DNA of 16,322 nt from Succinatimonas sp. UBA7265 (GTDB taxonomy: Bacteria; Pseudomonadota; Gammaproteobacteria; Enterobacterales; Succinivibrionaceae). A model generated the notes under the pieces. That model made no database searches and had not been told where the DNA came from. It saw nothing but the letters and a program-made list of their open reading frames with translations. Each line of letters starts with the position of its first letter. Position 1 is the stretch's first letter. The translations under genes and the position numbers were made by a program. The DNA lies in NCBI GenBank assembly GCA_002473165.1, contig DKSD01000100.1, positions 1 to 16,322 on the forward strand, written 5' to 3'. Shown one piece after another: positions 1-6,238 of the stretch.

Positions 1-1
1 G

Positions 2-1240
2 AGACATTTCGTCAGAACTTAGGTTGAACATGACAGCGATCGGCTGATGGTGCTGCGCCCCAGGGGCTTTGGCAAAACGCTGATGATGAGCACTTTGCAA
101 AGTTTTTTTGAGATGGATTACGCGCACCCCGGTGACACCTCAAGGCAGCAGGAGCTCTTTAAAGGGCTTGCCGTCACGGATGACAGGGCATTCTGCAAAG
201 AGCACCTTGGACGGCACCCGGTGGTCGCGCTCCTCATGAAAAACCGCGGAGCCGCTGATTTCAGCGGCGCCTGCGCCGCGCTCGGAGAGGATATCTGGGA
301 GCTTGCAAGCCGCTTTGCCTGGCTCAAAGACAGCCCCAGGCTTAGCGAGTATGAGAAAGACGCCTTCCGCCCGCTCCTGGACCGGGAGCAGCTGTGCTCG
401 GGCGCGGAAAAGTCTTACTTCAGGCAGCAGATCTCGCTCTCGCTTCTGTGCGGCATGCTGCGCAGACACTGCGGCAAAAGGATCGTGCTTTTAGTCGACG
501 GTTATGACACTCTGCTCCAAAAAGCCGCTGAGCACGGGTTCTTTGACAAGGCGGCCGGTGTCGTCATCCCGATGCTGGGCTCAGTCATCAAGACGAACAG
601 CGACATCGAAAAAGCCGTAGTCACCGGCTGCCTGAGGCCTGCAGGCGGTTATTTTGCCGACGCGCTCAACAACCTCTCCTATAACACGGCGCTCTCGGAG
701 AACGACAGCCTCTCGGAGGCTTTCGGTTTCACTGAGGATGAGGTGCACTCGCTGCTCGCTGATTGCGGTCTGGGGGCATTTTATGACAAGGTGCGGGAGA
801 GCTATGGCGGTTACCGGATCGGCTCACAGGAGATCTTCTGTCCGCAGGAGGTGATGAGCTGTGTGTCCGATCTCTTAAAGTCCGGGGTTCAAGATCCTGC
901 AGTGTTCAGGCCTCCGGCGTACTGGAACAACACCGTCAACAATCAGATCATCACGCGGCGCCTGGAACCCGGTTCAACAAAGTCCGACATGATCCGGGAT
1001 CTGCTCGAAGGCAGGAGCGTTGAGGTGCGTACGAACCGGATCACTGACTGCGGTGAAGCCTGTAAAACCGGCAGATTTTGGAACCTGCTGGTAAACCTTG
1101 GATACCTGACGCTTAAGAAAAGGGGCAAGGGCGGGGTCCACGAATTTTGCATTCCAAACGCCGAGGTTAAAGCCTGCCTTGAGGATTGCATGAAAGCTGC
1201 TGCCGCAACGGCGGCGACGGACAAAACAGCAAAAGCGTAA
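2..1240 (+). pseudogene. Decayed AAA-ATPase-like protein (PF09820 type), 5' end outside window
   Basis: The reading frame matches the 'AAA-ATPase-like' family common in gut anaerobes. These usually pair an N-terminal P-loop ATPase domain with a C-terminal PD-(D/E)XK nuclease-like domain; their cellular role is unknown. From the ATG at 47 one sees a Walker A variant RPRGFGKT, a Walker B-like strand IVLLVDGYD (D151-D154 counted from that ATG), a sensor-like VTGCLRPAGG, and the family landmarks GFTEDEV and YGGYRIG. Three things suggest decay. A TAG at 20-22 lies in frame, and homology-like sequence (FVRT, stop, VEHDSDRLMVLRPRG) continues on both sides of it, so a Leu codon TTG probably became TAG. 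No Shine-Dalgarno sequence precedes the ATG at 47. The protein stops just after the ATPase region (FCIPNAEV) with no nuclease domain. Walker B normally reads DEYD, and here the Glu is Gly. A shortened functional gene starting at 47 is possible but less likely. Confidence 0.75.
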
Positions 1241-1383
1241 GGACTGCGTTGCGCAGCCTGAGGAAACAGCGCGAAAGGCGGCAATCAGATTAAAAGTCAG
1301 GAACACGCCAATAAATGCGCAGTCTCTTTTTGCGATCTGTCGCCTGAAGATCCCGCTGCGTACACAGTCGCATTCGGTTAAGA

Positions 1384-1411
1384 TTGAAACAGCGCAAACG
1401 CTGTATATAAA
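1384..1411 (+). promoter_or_regulatory. Candidate promoter with palindrome in the spacer
   Basis: TTGAAA (1384-1389) and TATAAA (1406-1411) are separated by 16 bp. The spacer holds a 6-bp inverted repeat, ACAGCG/CGCTGT, at 1389-1394 and 1399-1404. This would place transcription start about 12 nt before the ATG of the oxidoreductase gene, giving a very short leader containing GGAGG. The palindrome could be an operator. This is sequence inspection only. Confidence 0.4.
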
Positions 1412-1429
1412 TCACAGGGAGGAACCTCC

Positions 1430-1993
1430 ATGAAAAAAGTGCTGGTTATTTCAGGCCATCCGGCCTTGGGCAAAGGCTCTACTGCCAATGCCGCCATCAT
1501 CTCGGAGTTTCAAAAGCTCTGCCCCAATGCCGAGATCCGCGATCTGGGCTCCCTGGCCCCGGATTTTAAGTTTGACGTGAAGGCCGAACAGCAGGCGCTG
1601 GTAAACGCCGACATCGTCATCATCCAGTTCCCGGTCTACTGGTATTCTGTCCCCGCCCTGCTCAAGAAATGGGCTGAGGATGTGCTCGAGCACGGCTTTG
1701 CCTACGGCACCGGCGGCGACAAACTCCATGGCAAGGATTTCATCCTCTCCTGCACGTTCGGCGCCGGCAAAGACGCTTATGAGCCTAAGACCGCCGCAGG
1801 ACACACGGTAAACGAACTCTTTGCCTCCCAGTACGAGTCGGCGCAGATGATCGGCATGCACGTGCGCGGCACCGTCGTCTCCTACGGCATGATGTATATC
1901 CCGGGCGTCAGCAGCGATCAGGACAAAGCGAAGGTGCTGGATAGCGCCAAAGATCACGCGCAGCGCCTGTTCAGCCTCGTGAGCACACTCTGA
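1430..1993 (+). CDS. NAD(P)H:quinone oxidoreductase-like flavoprotein (Flavodoxin_2 fold, KefF/YwrO-like)
   Basis: This is a 187-residue cytosolic flavodoxin-fold protein, close to the usual length of KefF, YwrO and MdaB-type enzymes (about 175-195 aa). These use FMN or FAD and NAD(P)H to reduce quinones or other electrophiles by two electrons. The first strand, MKKVLVISGHP, is the expected start of the fold and leads into the flavin phosphate-binding loop. The segment QFPVYWYSVPALLKKW (F67-W71 onward), followed by HGFAYG, is the family's most typical signature. A strong GGAGG lies 7 nt before the ATG, which fixes the start. The gene stands alone, between the decayed ATPase gene and the convergent Hsp20 pair. 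Nothing nearby (for example a KefB/C channel) identifies its substrate, so the exact activity is open. It appears intact. Confidence 0.88.
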   Translation: MKKVLVISGHPALGKGSTANAAIISEFQKLCPNAEIRDLGSLAPDFKFDVKAEQQALVNADIVIIQFPVYWYSVPALLKKWAEDVLEHGFAYGTGGDKLHGKDFILSCTFGAGKDAYEPKTAAGHTVNELFASQYESAQMIGMHVRGTVVSYGMMYIPGVSSDQDKAKVLDSAKDHAQRLFSLVSTL

Positions 1994-2020
1994 GCCTGAG
2001 CATTGCGCCGGAGACAAAAA

Positions 2021-2053
2021 ATCCCCCGGGGCGTAAACGGCGCTCCGGGGGAT
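2021..2053. terminator. Bidirectional intrinsic terminator between convergent genes
   Basis: ATCCCCCGG and CCGGGGGAT form the outer stem, with GCG/CGC pairing inside around a TAAA loop. On the - strand the stem is followed by a run of T (AAAAAA at 2015-2020 on +), ideal for ending the Hsp20 operon. On the + strand the tail CTTGTTT is weaker but may serve the oxidoreductase gene. Confidence 0.75.
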
Positions 2054-2090
2054 CTTGTTTAAAGCTTAAGGTTCAGCTTGAAGGCGCAGA

Positions 2091-2534
2091 TCAGTGCACG
2101 TCTATCTGCCTGCCTTCTGACTTCTTCTCAGCCTTCTTCAGGGAGATCTCAAGCTCGCCGTTGCTGAAGCTGGCGCTGATCCCCTGAGGATCGGCATCCT
2201 CAAAGCAGAACTGCCTCTGGCAGCTGCCCTCACTGCGCTCGTGCACGACATAGCCGTGTCTGCCGCCCTGCTGTTCCTGCTTCTCGGCGCTGCGGGCGGC
2301 GCTTACCGTAAGCACGCCGTCTTTGAAGTCCACTTTCAGATCTTTCTTGTCAAAGCCCGGCAGATCGGCCTTGAGCTCGTAGCGATCGCCTTTGTCTATA
2401 ACATCGGTCTTCATGCTCAGCGCGCCGTCGTCTTTGAACAGATCGAGATCGGCGAGCGGACGGGCAAACCAGTCAAAAACAGTCGGAGCAAAGTTCCTGG
2501 CGCCTGATACACGGGTCATATTGTTCTTAGCCAT
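2091..2534 (-). CDS. Small heat-shock protein, Hsp20/alpha-crystallin family (second gene of pair)
   Basis: This encodes a 147-residue small heat-shock chaperone. Such proteins form oligomers in the cytosol that hold unfolding proteins until DnaK/ClpB act. The alpha-crystallin domain runs from about residue 41 (KTDVIDKGDRYELKADLPGF) to about 130. It contains GVLTV, the conserved HERSEGSCQRQF block and GELEISLKK. The tail ends in IDV, an I-x-V anchor of the kind that bridges oligomers. I start at the ATG whose codon ends at 2534, because GGGAGGAG lies just upstream. A reading frame 12 codons longer would translate through that ribosome site. The gene follows the other Hsp20 gene in the same direction with an 85-bp gap, resembling ibpA-ibpB. 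The two paralogues are similar throughout but differ in the region before GYVV/GYIV. The N-terminal arm is short. Confidence 0.93.
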   Translation of the reverse strand: MAKNNMTRVSGARNFAPTVFDWFARPLADLDLFKDDGALSMKTDVIDKGDRYELKADLPGFDKKDLKVDFKDGVLTVSAARSAEKQEQQGGRHGYVVHERSEGSCQRQFCFEDADPQGISASFSNGELEISLKKAEKKSEGRQIDVH

Positions 2535-2548
2535 AATCACTTCTCCTC

Positions 2549-2563
2549 CCGCGTTTGCCGCGG
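2549..2563 (-). promoter_or_regulatory. Mini-hairpin abutting the ribosome site of the second Hsp20 gene
   Basis: On the - strand CCGCG and CGCGG form a 5-bp stem with a GCAAA loop. The 3' arm runs directly into GGAGGAG. The first Hsp20 gene has the same arrangement. It may act as a simple temperature-sensitive element, but this is untested. Confidence 0.4.
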
Positions 2564-2572
2564 ATTTCAATG

Positions 2573-2594
2573 CCCCGCCGCCTGCGCGGCGGGG
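2573..2594 (-). repeat. Perfect 9-bp GC hairpin between the two Hsp20 genes
   Basis: CCCCGCCGC and GCGGCGGGG flank a 4-nt loop. There is no T run on either side, so it is not a standard terminator. In the operon mRNA it would sit about 25 nt after the first Hsp20 stop and could protect the upstream message, act as a processing site, or damp readthrough. Confidence 0.6.
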
Positions 2595-2619
2595 TCAAAA
2601 CTCAAAATTCAGTCAGAAA

Positions 2620-3045
2620 TCAGTTCACCGAAATCTCAGTGCCCTGGGTGCGCTGCTGCTTTTCCAGGCACACATCCAGCTCGCCGTTCGTGTAGGCGGC
2701 ATAGATCTTCTGGGGATCGACATCGTCAAAACTGAACTGCCTCTCGCAGCTGCCCTCGGAGCGCTCCTGCACAATGTAGCCGCCCTGCTCTTTGCGCTGC
2801 TGCTCCGCATGGCGCTGGGCGCTGATGGTGAGCACGCCGTCATTGAACGAGACCTTGATGTCTTTCTTGTCAAAGCCCGGCATGTCGGCTTTGAGCTGGT
2901 AGCGATCGCCTTTGTCGATGATGTCGGTCTTCATGCCGCCAAAATCGGCTGCCTGCGGGATCATCCCAAAGCCCTCGAGCGGACGGGTGATCAGGTCAAA
3001 AATGGTCGGAGTGCGGTCATTTGCGCGAATCATTTCATGCTTCAT
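2620..3045 (-). CDS. Small heat-shock protein, Hsp20/alpha-crystallin family (first gene of pair)
   Basis: This encodes a 141-residue cytosolic holdase. The alpha-crystallin domain begins near residue 38 (MKTDIIDKGDRYQLKADMPGF). It continues through DGVLTISAQ, the conserved ERSEGSCERQF block and NGELDVCLEK, and the protein ends with the I-x-V-type anchor EISVN. Its start is supported by GGGAGGAG about 7 nt before the ATG. It is the promoter-proximal gene of a two-gene operon on the - strand, and its product is clearly paralogous to the next gene: IDKGDRY, LKAD, PGFDKKD and ERSEGSC are shared. Pairs of this kind often form mixed oligomers (IbpA/IbpB in E. coli), which I infer here by analogy. 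A possible sigma-32-like promoter lies at 3101-3131. Confidence 0.94.
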   Translation of the reverse strand: MKHEMIRANDRTPTIFDLITRPLEGFGMIPQAADFGGMKTDIIDKGDRYQLKADMPGFDKKDIKVSFNDGVLTISAQRHAEQQRKEQGGYIVQERSEGSCERQFSFDDVDPQKIYAAYTNGELDVCLEKQQRTQGTEISVN

Positions 3046-3058
3046 ATCAGAACTCCTC

Positions 3059-3071
3059 CCGCCATAAGCGG
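3059..3071 (-). promoter_or_regulatory. Mini-hairpin abutting the ribosome site of the first Hsp20 gene
   Basis: On the - strand CCGC and GCGG pair around a TTATG loop and run straight into GGAGGAG. The shared layout with the downstream Hsp20 gene is ATCCGC, 5-7 nt, then GCGGGAGGAG. It is weak enough to melt with heat. A thermometer role is inference. Confidence 0.4.
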
Positions 3072-3100
3072 ATTTTTAATTCTTTCTTTCAACACCTCTG

Positions 3101-3131
3101 TAAATAAGGGCGGGAAAACGGATTTGCAGGG
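3101..3131 (-). promoter_or_regulatory. Possible sigma-32-type heat-shock promoter for the Hsp20 operon
   Basis: Read on the - strand, CCCTGCAAA (3123-3131) resembles the -35 CCCTTGAA. CCCTTATTTA (3101-3110) resembles the -10 CCCCATTTA, with a spacing of 12 bp. Both boxes are imperfect and the spacing is at the short end, so this is only a candidate. Confidence 0.35.
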
Positions 3132-3374
3132 CTTTGATAATTCTTATCGTAAATTTTAAAAAACAAAGAATTAACAGAAAACTTCACCGCGCGTTTTCCT
3201 CATTGCCGCAGTTCTGCCCAGCTCAGGGCGCCCCTCACAGCCAAATGCAAATTCGCGTTTTAGCCACGCTCCCGCAGGCGCTTTTGTCCGCGAATGCCGG
3301 AAATTACGGGATATTGCCTTGCCGGCGCCGGCATTTTTCTCTGCCCCAAAAGGTCATTTATGTGCACTTATGCC

Positions 3375-3415
3375 GCGCAAAATGTTAAGATTGTGTGCAG
3401 TCAAACATTTTGCGC
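3375..3415. repeat. Perfect 12-bp inverted repeat, possible operator
   Basis: GCGCAAAATGTT (3375-3386) and AACATTTTGCGC (3404-3415) are exact reverse complements separated by 17 bp. They lie about 105 bp upstream of the AraC-type gene. The size and symmetry suit a protein-binding site, perhaps for autoregulation. The lack of a T tail argues against a terminator. Confidence 0.7.
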
Positions 3416-3439
3416 AGGGTATGGGGCTCCCTGCCGCCG

Positions 3440-3487
3440 GACTCAGGCGCGGGCGCTGCGCTCACGCCTGCTCCGGCCGCCTGAGTC
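3440..3487 (+). repeat. Perfect 10-bp inverted repeat in the AraC-type gene leader
   Basis: GACTCAGGCG (3440-3449) pairs with CGCCTGAGTC (3478-3487) across a GC-rich 28-nt interval that can fold further. It sits about 34 nt before the start codon, so an mRNA beginning upstream would carry a stable leader structure. Confidence 0.55.
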
Positions 3488-3497
3488 TCATCTTTTG

Positions 3498-3512
3498 CCC
3501 TGCCTCACAGGG
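3498..3512 (+). promoter_or_regulatory. Hairpin covering the ribosome site of the AraC-type gene
   Basis: CCCTG (3498-3502) and CAGGG (3508-3512) pair around CCTCA. The 3' arm contains most of the Shine-Dalgarno AGGGA, 7-8 nt before the ATG at 3521. It may lower translation of the regulator. Confidence 0.4.
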
Positions 3513-3520
3513 AACATCCG

Positions 3521-4432
3521 ATGAAAAACACGATCCCGCAGAACGTGCCCAAAGAAGCCAGGCGGCACGGCAGCAGCGTCTTCCCGCTGGCCGTTTATCT
3601 GTGGAACGGCGGCGCCTATCCTGAGCACGTCAAGATCCACTGGCACCCTGAGGCCGAGATCATCAGCTTCGACCGCGGCGAGTTCGAGGTCGGCATCAAT
3701 ATGAAGCGCTACACGATCAAGGCCCCGTGCATGATGATGATCCCCTGCAATGTCGTGCACTACCTCATCCTGCCGACGACCGCGCTGCAGCGCGCCATCG
3801 TGTTCAACCCGGACATGTTAAAGCTCGCCTCGTTTGACGAGGCGCAAAACGGGATCTTCGACGCGATCGCCCAGGGCACCCGCCCGCTGCCGCTGCTCAC
3901 GCCCGAGCAGGAGGACTACGCCGAGGCCATGGCGGACTTTGGCTATGTCTGCGATCACATCGGCCATGAGGACGCCTCCTCAAGGCTTTTGATAAAGAGC
4001 CGCGTCATGTCCGTGCTCGCCCGCTTTGACCACGCCGGCATGTTCTCGCAGCAGGTGATCACGACCTCTGTAGATCAGCAGCGCATGCAGAAGCTCAAAG
4101 AGCTGCTCAACTGGATCCACGATCATTTCTCAGGCCCGCTCTCCATTGCCGACGCCTCCATGCGCATGAATTTCTCCGAGGCTTATTTCTGCCGTTTCTT
4201 TAAGAAGGCGACGCACATGAGCTTTACGGAGTACTTAAACGACTACCGCCTGCGCAAGGCCGCCGAAAAGCTGCTGCTCACCTCGCAGTCCGTCACCGAG
4301 ATCTCGCAGTCAAACGGCTTTGAGAACGAAGCCTATTTCTTCAGGCTCTTCAAGCGCCGCTTCGGGATCACCCCGCTGCAATACCGCAAGAGCGTGTGCT
4401 CGCCCAAGCCCGGCGTTAAAAAAGCGCTGTGA
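3521..4432 (+). CDS. AraC-family transcriptional regulator, candidate maltose-operon regulator
   Basis: This encodes a 303-residue DNA-binding regulator with the usual two-domain AraC/XylS plan and length. An N-terminal cupin-like sensing domain carries HWHPEAEI (H40, H42), typical of sugar-responsive members. The C-terminal DNA-binding domain has two helix-turn-helix units, at about 207-230 (LSIADASMRMNFSEAYFCRF) and 258-282 (VTEISQSNGFENEAYFFRLF), closing with the family signature GITPLQYRKS. The start follows AGGGA. It is transcribed toward malEFGK and ends at its own terminator about 550 bp upstream of malE. Classical gammaproteobacterial maltose genes are activated by MalT, a LuxR-type ATPase that is not seen here, so this protein is an obvious local candidate. 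That role rests on position only; other carbohydrates are possible. Confidence 0.93.
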   Translation: MKNTIPQNVPKEARRHGSSVFPLAVYLWNGGAYPEHVKIHWHPEAEIISFDRGEFEVGINMKRYTIKAPCMMMIPCNVVHYLILPTTALQRAIVFNPDMLKLASFDEAQNGIFDAIAQGTRPLPLLTPEQEDYAEAMADFGYVCDHIGHEDASSRLLIKSRVMSVLARFDHAGMFSQQVITTSVDQQRMQKLKELLNWIHDHFSGPLSIADASMRMNFSEAYFCRFFKKATHMSFTEYLNDYRLRKAAEKLLLTSQSVTEISQSNGFENEAYFFRLFKRRFGITPLQYRKSVCSPKPGVKKAL

Positions 4433-4453
4433 TCTGCGGGGATCACGCAATGG

Positions 4454-4479
4454 AAAAAGGCGCCCTGCGGCGCCTTTTT
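4454..4479 (+). terminator. Intrinsic terminator after the AraC-type gene
   Basis: A perfect 11-bp stem, AAAAAGGCGCC/GGCGCCTTTTT, with a CTGC loop ends in five T. It lies 21 bp after the stop codon. Its symmetry lets it work on the other strand too. Confidence 0.88.
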
Positions 4480-4829
4480 CGATCCCGAAAATCCCAGGCT
4501 GAGATCGTTTTTTAAGGTTTAACGTAACCAAAAATCCCCCGGCCGCCCGGACATCCCTAAAAAGCCTGCGCCCCATACCGAGATTTTATAAACGCTGATC
4601 TCTGCGCCAAGCCGTCGGGGTTTGCGGGCGTTGCGCCCCTGAAAACGAGAAAACTCCGCAGGGGCAATTTAGCAAAATAATACAGTTTAATTGACTTCGT
4701 AACGTTACCATTTAAGTTTAAAACCGCTGATACAAGGCTGTTTGCGTATGCTTTTAGCAAAAATTGCCCTGGGTCACAGTTTTTGCCATTCAAGTCAAAA
4801 TCGTACAGATTGCAGTCAATTAAAATAAC

Positions 4830-4856
4830 TTTTCACAAAAGTGCCGTTCCTATAAT
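4830..4856 (+). promoter_or_regulatory. Candidate malE promoter
   Basis: A perfect -10 TATAAT (4851-4856) is preceded by TTTTCA (4830-4835, 4 of 6 to consensus) at a short 15-bp spacing. The weak -35 fits an activator-dependent promoter. The inverted repeat ACTTTT/AAAAGT (4828-4842) overlaps the -35 zone. Transcription would start near 4863, leaving a leader of about 120 nt. Confidence 0.5.
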
Positions 4857-4925
4857 TTTTCATGTCAGAAGGGAAAAGCGCAAAGTGCGCCCCACGCCTT
4901 GACGCTTTTCTCCTGATGATGCTTC

Positions 4926-4944
4926 GGCTCCGGTTTCCGGAGCC
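4926..4944 (+). promoter_or_regulatory. 8-bp hairpin in the malE leader
   Basis: GGCTCCGG and CCGGAGCC form a perfect stem with a TTT loop, about 38 nt upstream of the malE start. There is no T run. It may stabilise the 5' end of an abundant mRNA. Confidence 0.55.
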
Positions 4945-4982
4945 CAGGGCAGACATAAGATTACTAAAAGGAACAGTGCTAA

Positions 4983-6170
4983 ATGAAAAAGACCGTGATT
5001 GCTTCACTCATCGGGACGCTCCTCGCAGGCGCCGCCTCCACCGCTTACGCCGCCATTGAAGAAGGCCAGCTGACCATCTGGGTCAACGGCGACAAAGGCT
5101 ACAACGGACTTGCCAAGGTTGCCGAGGAATTCACCAAGGACACCGGCGTCAAAGTCACCGTCGCTCACCCTGATCAGGTGGAAGTGAAGTTCATGCAGAC
5201 CGCCGCCACCCAGGACGGCCCGGACATCATCATGTGGGCCCATGACCGCTTCGGCGAGTGGGCTAAAGCCGGCCTGCTGGCTACGCTGACCCCTTCGAAC
5301 GAAGAGAAGGCCAAGTTCGCCGACTTCGCCTGGGACGCTGTCACCGCTGACGGCAAGATCGTCGGCTACCCTGTGGCCATCGAGTCTGTCGGCCTCATCT
5401 GCAACAAGAAGCTCGTTCCCAATGTTCCTGAGAACTTTGAGGACTTCGCCAAGCTCGATGACGAGCTGCAGAAGCAGGGCGCCCACGCCATTCTCTGGGA
5501 CTACAACACCCCTTACTTCTCCTACCCGATCGTCGCTGCTGACGGCGGCTACGCTTTCAAGCGCACCGAGGGCGGCTACGACATCAAGAACACCGGTGTC
5601 GCCAATGAGGGCGCCAAGGCCGGCGTGAACTACATCGTCAAGATGATCAACGAAGGCCACATCGCCAAAGGCGCTGACTACGGCGTCATGGAAGCTCAGT
5701 TCTCCCAGGGCAAGTTAGGCTGCCTGATCAACGGACCTTGGTCATGGGGCAACTACGACAAAGCGAAGATCGACTTCACCGTCTCCGCCCTGCCTTCCCT
5801 CAACGGCAAGCCTGCCAAGCCGTTCGTCGGCGTCCTGGCTGCCGGCGTGAACGCCGCCTCTCCTAACAAGGAGCTGGCTGTCGAGTTCATCGAGAAGTAC
5901 TTCCTCACCGACAAGGGCCTCAAGGCCATGAACGACGACAAGCCGATCGGCGTGTCCGCCCTGAACAGCTTCGAGAAGCAGCTGGCCCGCAACCCGCGCA
6001 TCGCCGCCACCATGGACAACGCCATGAACGGCGAGCCGATGCCGAACGTTCCTGAGATGAGCCGCTTCTGGTCTTCGTTCCAGACCGCTCTGCAGAACGC
6101 CACCTCCGGCCGCCAGTCTGTTGACGACGCCCTGGAGACCGCAGCCAAGCGCATCGTTGCCGCTGAATAA
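4983..6170 (+). CDS. malE: Periplasmic maltose/maltodextrin-binding protein MalE
   Basis: This 395-residue protein is the periplasmic solute-binding component that delivers maltose and maltodextrins to MalFGK2. A Sec signal peptide (MKKTVIASLIGT, then a hydrophobic core) ends at AYA, with predicted cleavage after residue 23 before AIEEGQL. The mature protein follows E. coli MalE closely: LTIWVNGDKGYNGLA, DGPDIIMWAHDRFGEWA, WDAVTADGKI, ADGGYAFK, NGPWSW, KPFVGVLAAGVNAASPNKEL, and the C-terminal PRIAATMDNA and SGRQSVDDAL. Length matches E. coli MalE (396). AAAAGGA lies just before the ATG. It is the first gene of malEFGK, and the terminator-like hairpin directly after it should let it be made in excess over the membrane subunits. 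It appears intact. Confidence 0.97.
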   Translation: MKKTVIASLIGTLLAGAASTAYAAIEEGQLTIWVNGDKGYNGLAKVAEEFTKDTGVKVTVAHPDQVEVKFMQTAATQDGPDIIMWAHDRFGEWAKAGLLATLTPSNEEKAKFADFAWDAVTADGKIVGYPVAIESVGLICNKKLVPNVPENFEDFAKLDDELQKQGAHAILWDYNTPYFSYPIVAADGGYAFKRTEGGYDIKNTGVANEGAKAGVNYIVKMINEGHIAKGADYGVMEAQFSQGKLGCLINGPWSWGNYDKAKIDFTVSALPSLNGKPAKPFVGVLAAGVNAASPNKELAVEFIEKYFLTDKGLKAMNDDKPIGVSALNSFEKQLARNPRIAATMDNAMNGEPMPNVPEMSRFWSSFQTALQNATSGRQSVDDALETAAKRIVAAE

Positions 6171-6183
6171 AATGTAAAATCGA

Positions 6184-6214
6184 GGGGGAGCCGCAAGGCC
6201 TCCCCCTTTTTTTA
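6184..6214 (+). terminator. Attenuating hairpin between malE and malF
   Basis: GGGGGAG and CTCCCCC, with CC/GG pairing inside around a GCAA loop, are followed by seven or more T. It looks like a complete intrinsic terminator inside the operon. Partial readthrough would give high MalE and low MalFG, as known from the E. coli malE-malF intergenic region. Confidence 0.85.
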
Positions 6215-6238
6215 TAAGTCGCTAAAAGGAAGAACATT

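Larger units (their letters stand above)
3046..3520. other. Divergent intergenic region between hsp20 and the AraC-type gene
   Basis: This 475-bp stretch has no convincing gene. An AT-rich part (about 3130-3180) probably holds divergent promoters. One + strand candidate is TTGATA at 3134 with TAAAAA at 3157, spaced 17 bp. Toward the AraC-type gene there are four inverted repeats, listed in part separately. AATGCCGG (3293-3300) pairs with CCGGCATT (3328-3335), followed by TTT, resembling a terminator for a short + transcript. Then come the 12-bp repeat at 3375-3415, the 10-bp repeat at 3440-3487, and a 5-bp stem over the ribosome site at 3498-3512. Short open frames on + here lack ribosome sites and recognisable protein character. 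Confidence 0.6.
4433..4982. other. Control region upstream of malE
   Basis: This 550-bp stretch has no gene. After the terminator at 4454-4479 it holds several features. TAACGTAACCA (4520-4530) and TAACGTTACCA (4700-4710) are near-identical and 180 bp apart; the second forms the palindrome GTAACGTTAC. TTTAGCAAAA is directly repeated at 4668-4677 and 4753-4762, flanked by the inverted GGGCAATTT (4662-4670) and AAATTGCCC (4761-4769). Two mutually exclusive small hairpins lie at 4626-4638 and 4636-4664. A 6-bp inverted repeat ACTTTT/AAAAGT is at 4828-4842. A perfect TATAAT lies at 4851, and a leader hairpin at 4926-4944. I recognised no good match to a MalT box set, and only a half-site-like TCACA for CRP. 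Confidence 0.65.

Noticed and set aside
1451..2017. A 188-codon open frame on - opposite the oxidoreductase gene
   Set aside because: The + frame matches the flavodoxin-fold family along its whole length, and the antisense frame runs into the terminator at 2021-2053.
2535..2570. Longer start for the second Hsp20 gene (12 extra codons)
   Set aside because: The extra codons would translate the strong Shine-Dalgarno sequence itself (GGEVI) and add nothing that matches the family.
2091..3045. The Hsp20 pair as evidence of a new chaperone system
   Set aside because: Tandem Hsp20 genes such as ibpA-ibpB are well known; only the leader layout is noteworthy.
2392..3159. A 255-codon open frame on + across the Hsp20 operon
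   Set aside because: It is antisense to two clear Hsp20 genes, spans their intergenic hairpin, and has no recognisable protein features; GC-rich codon use opens the opposite strand.
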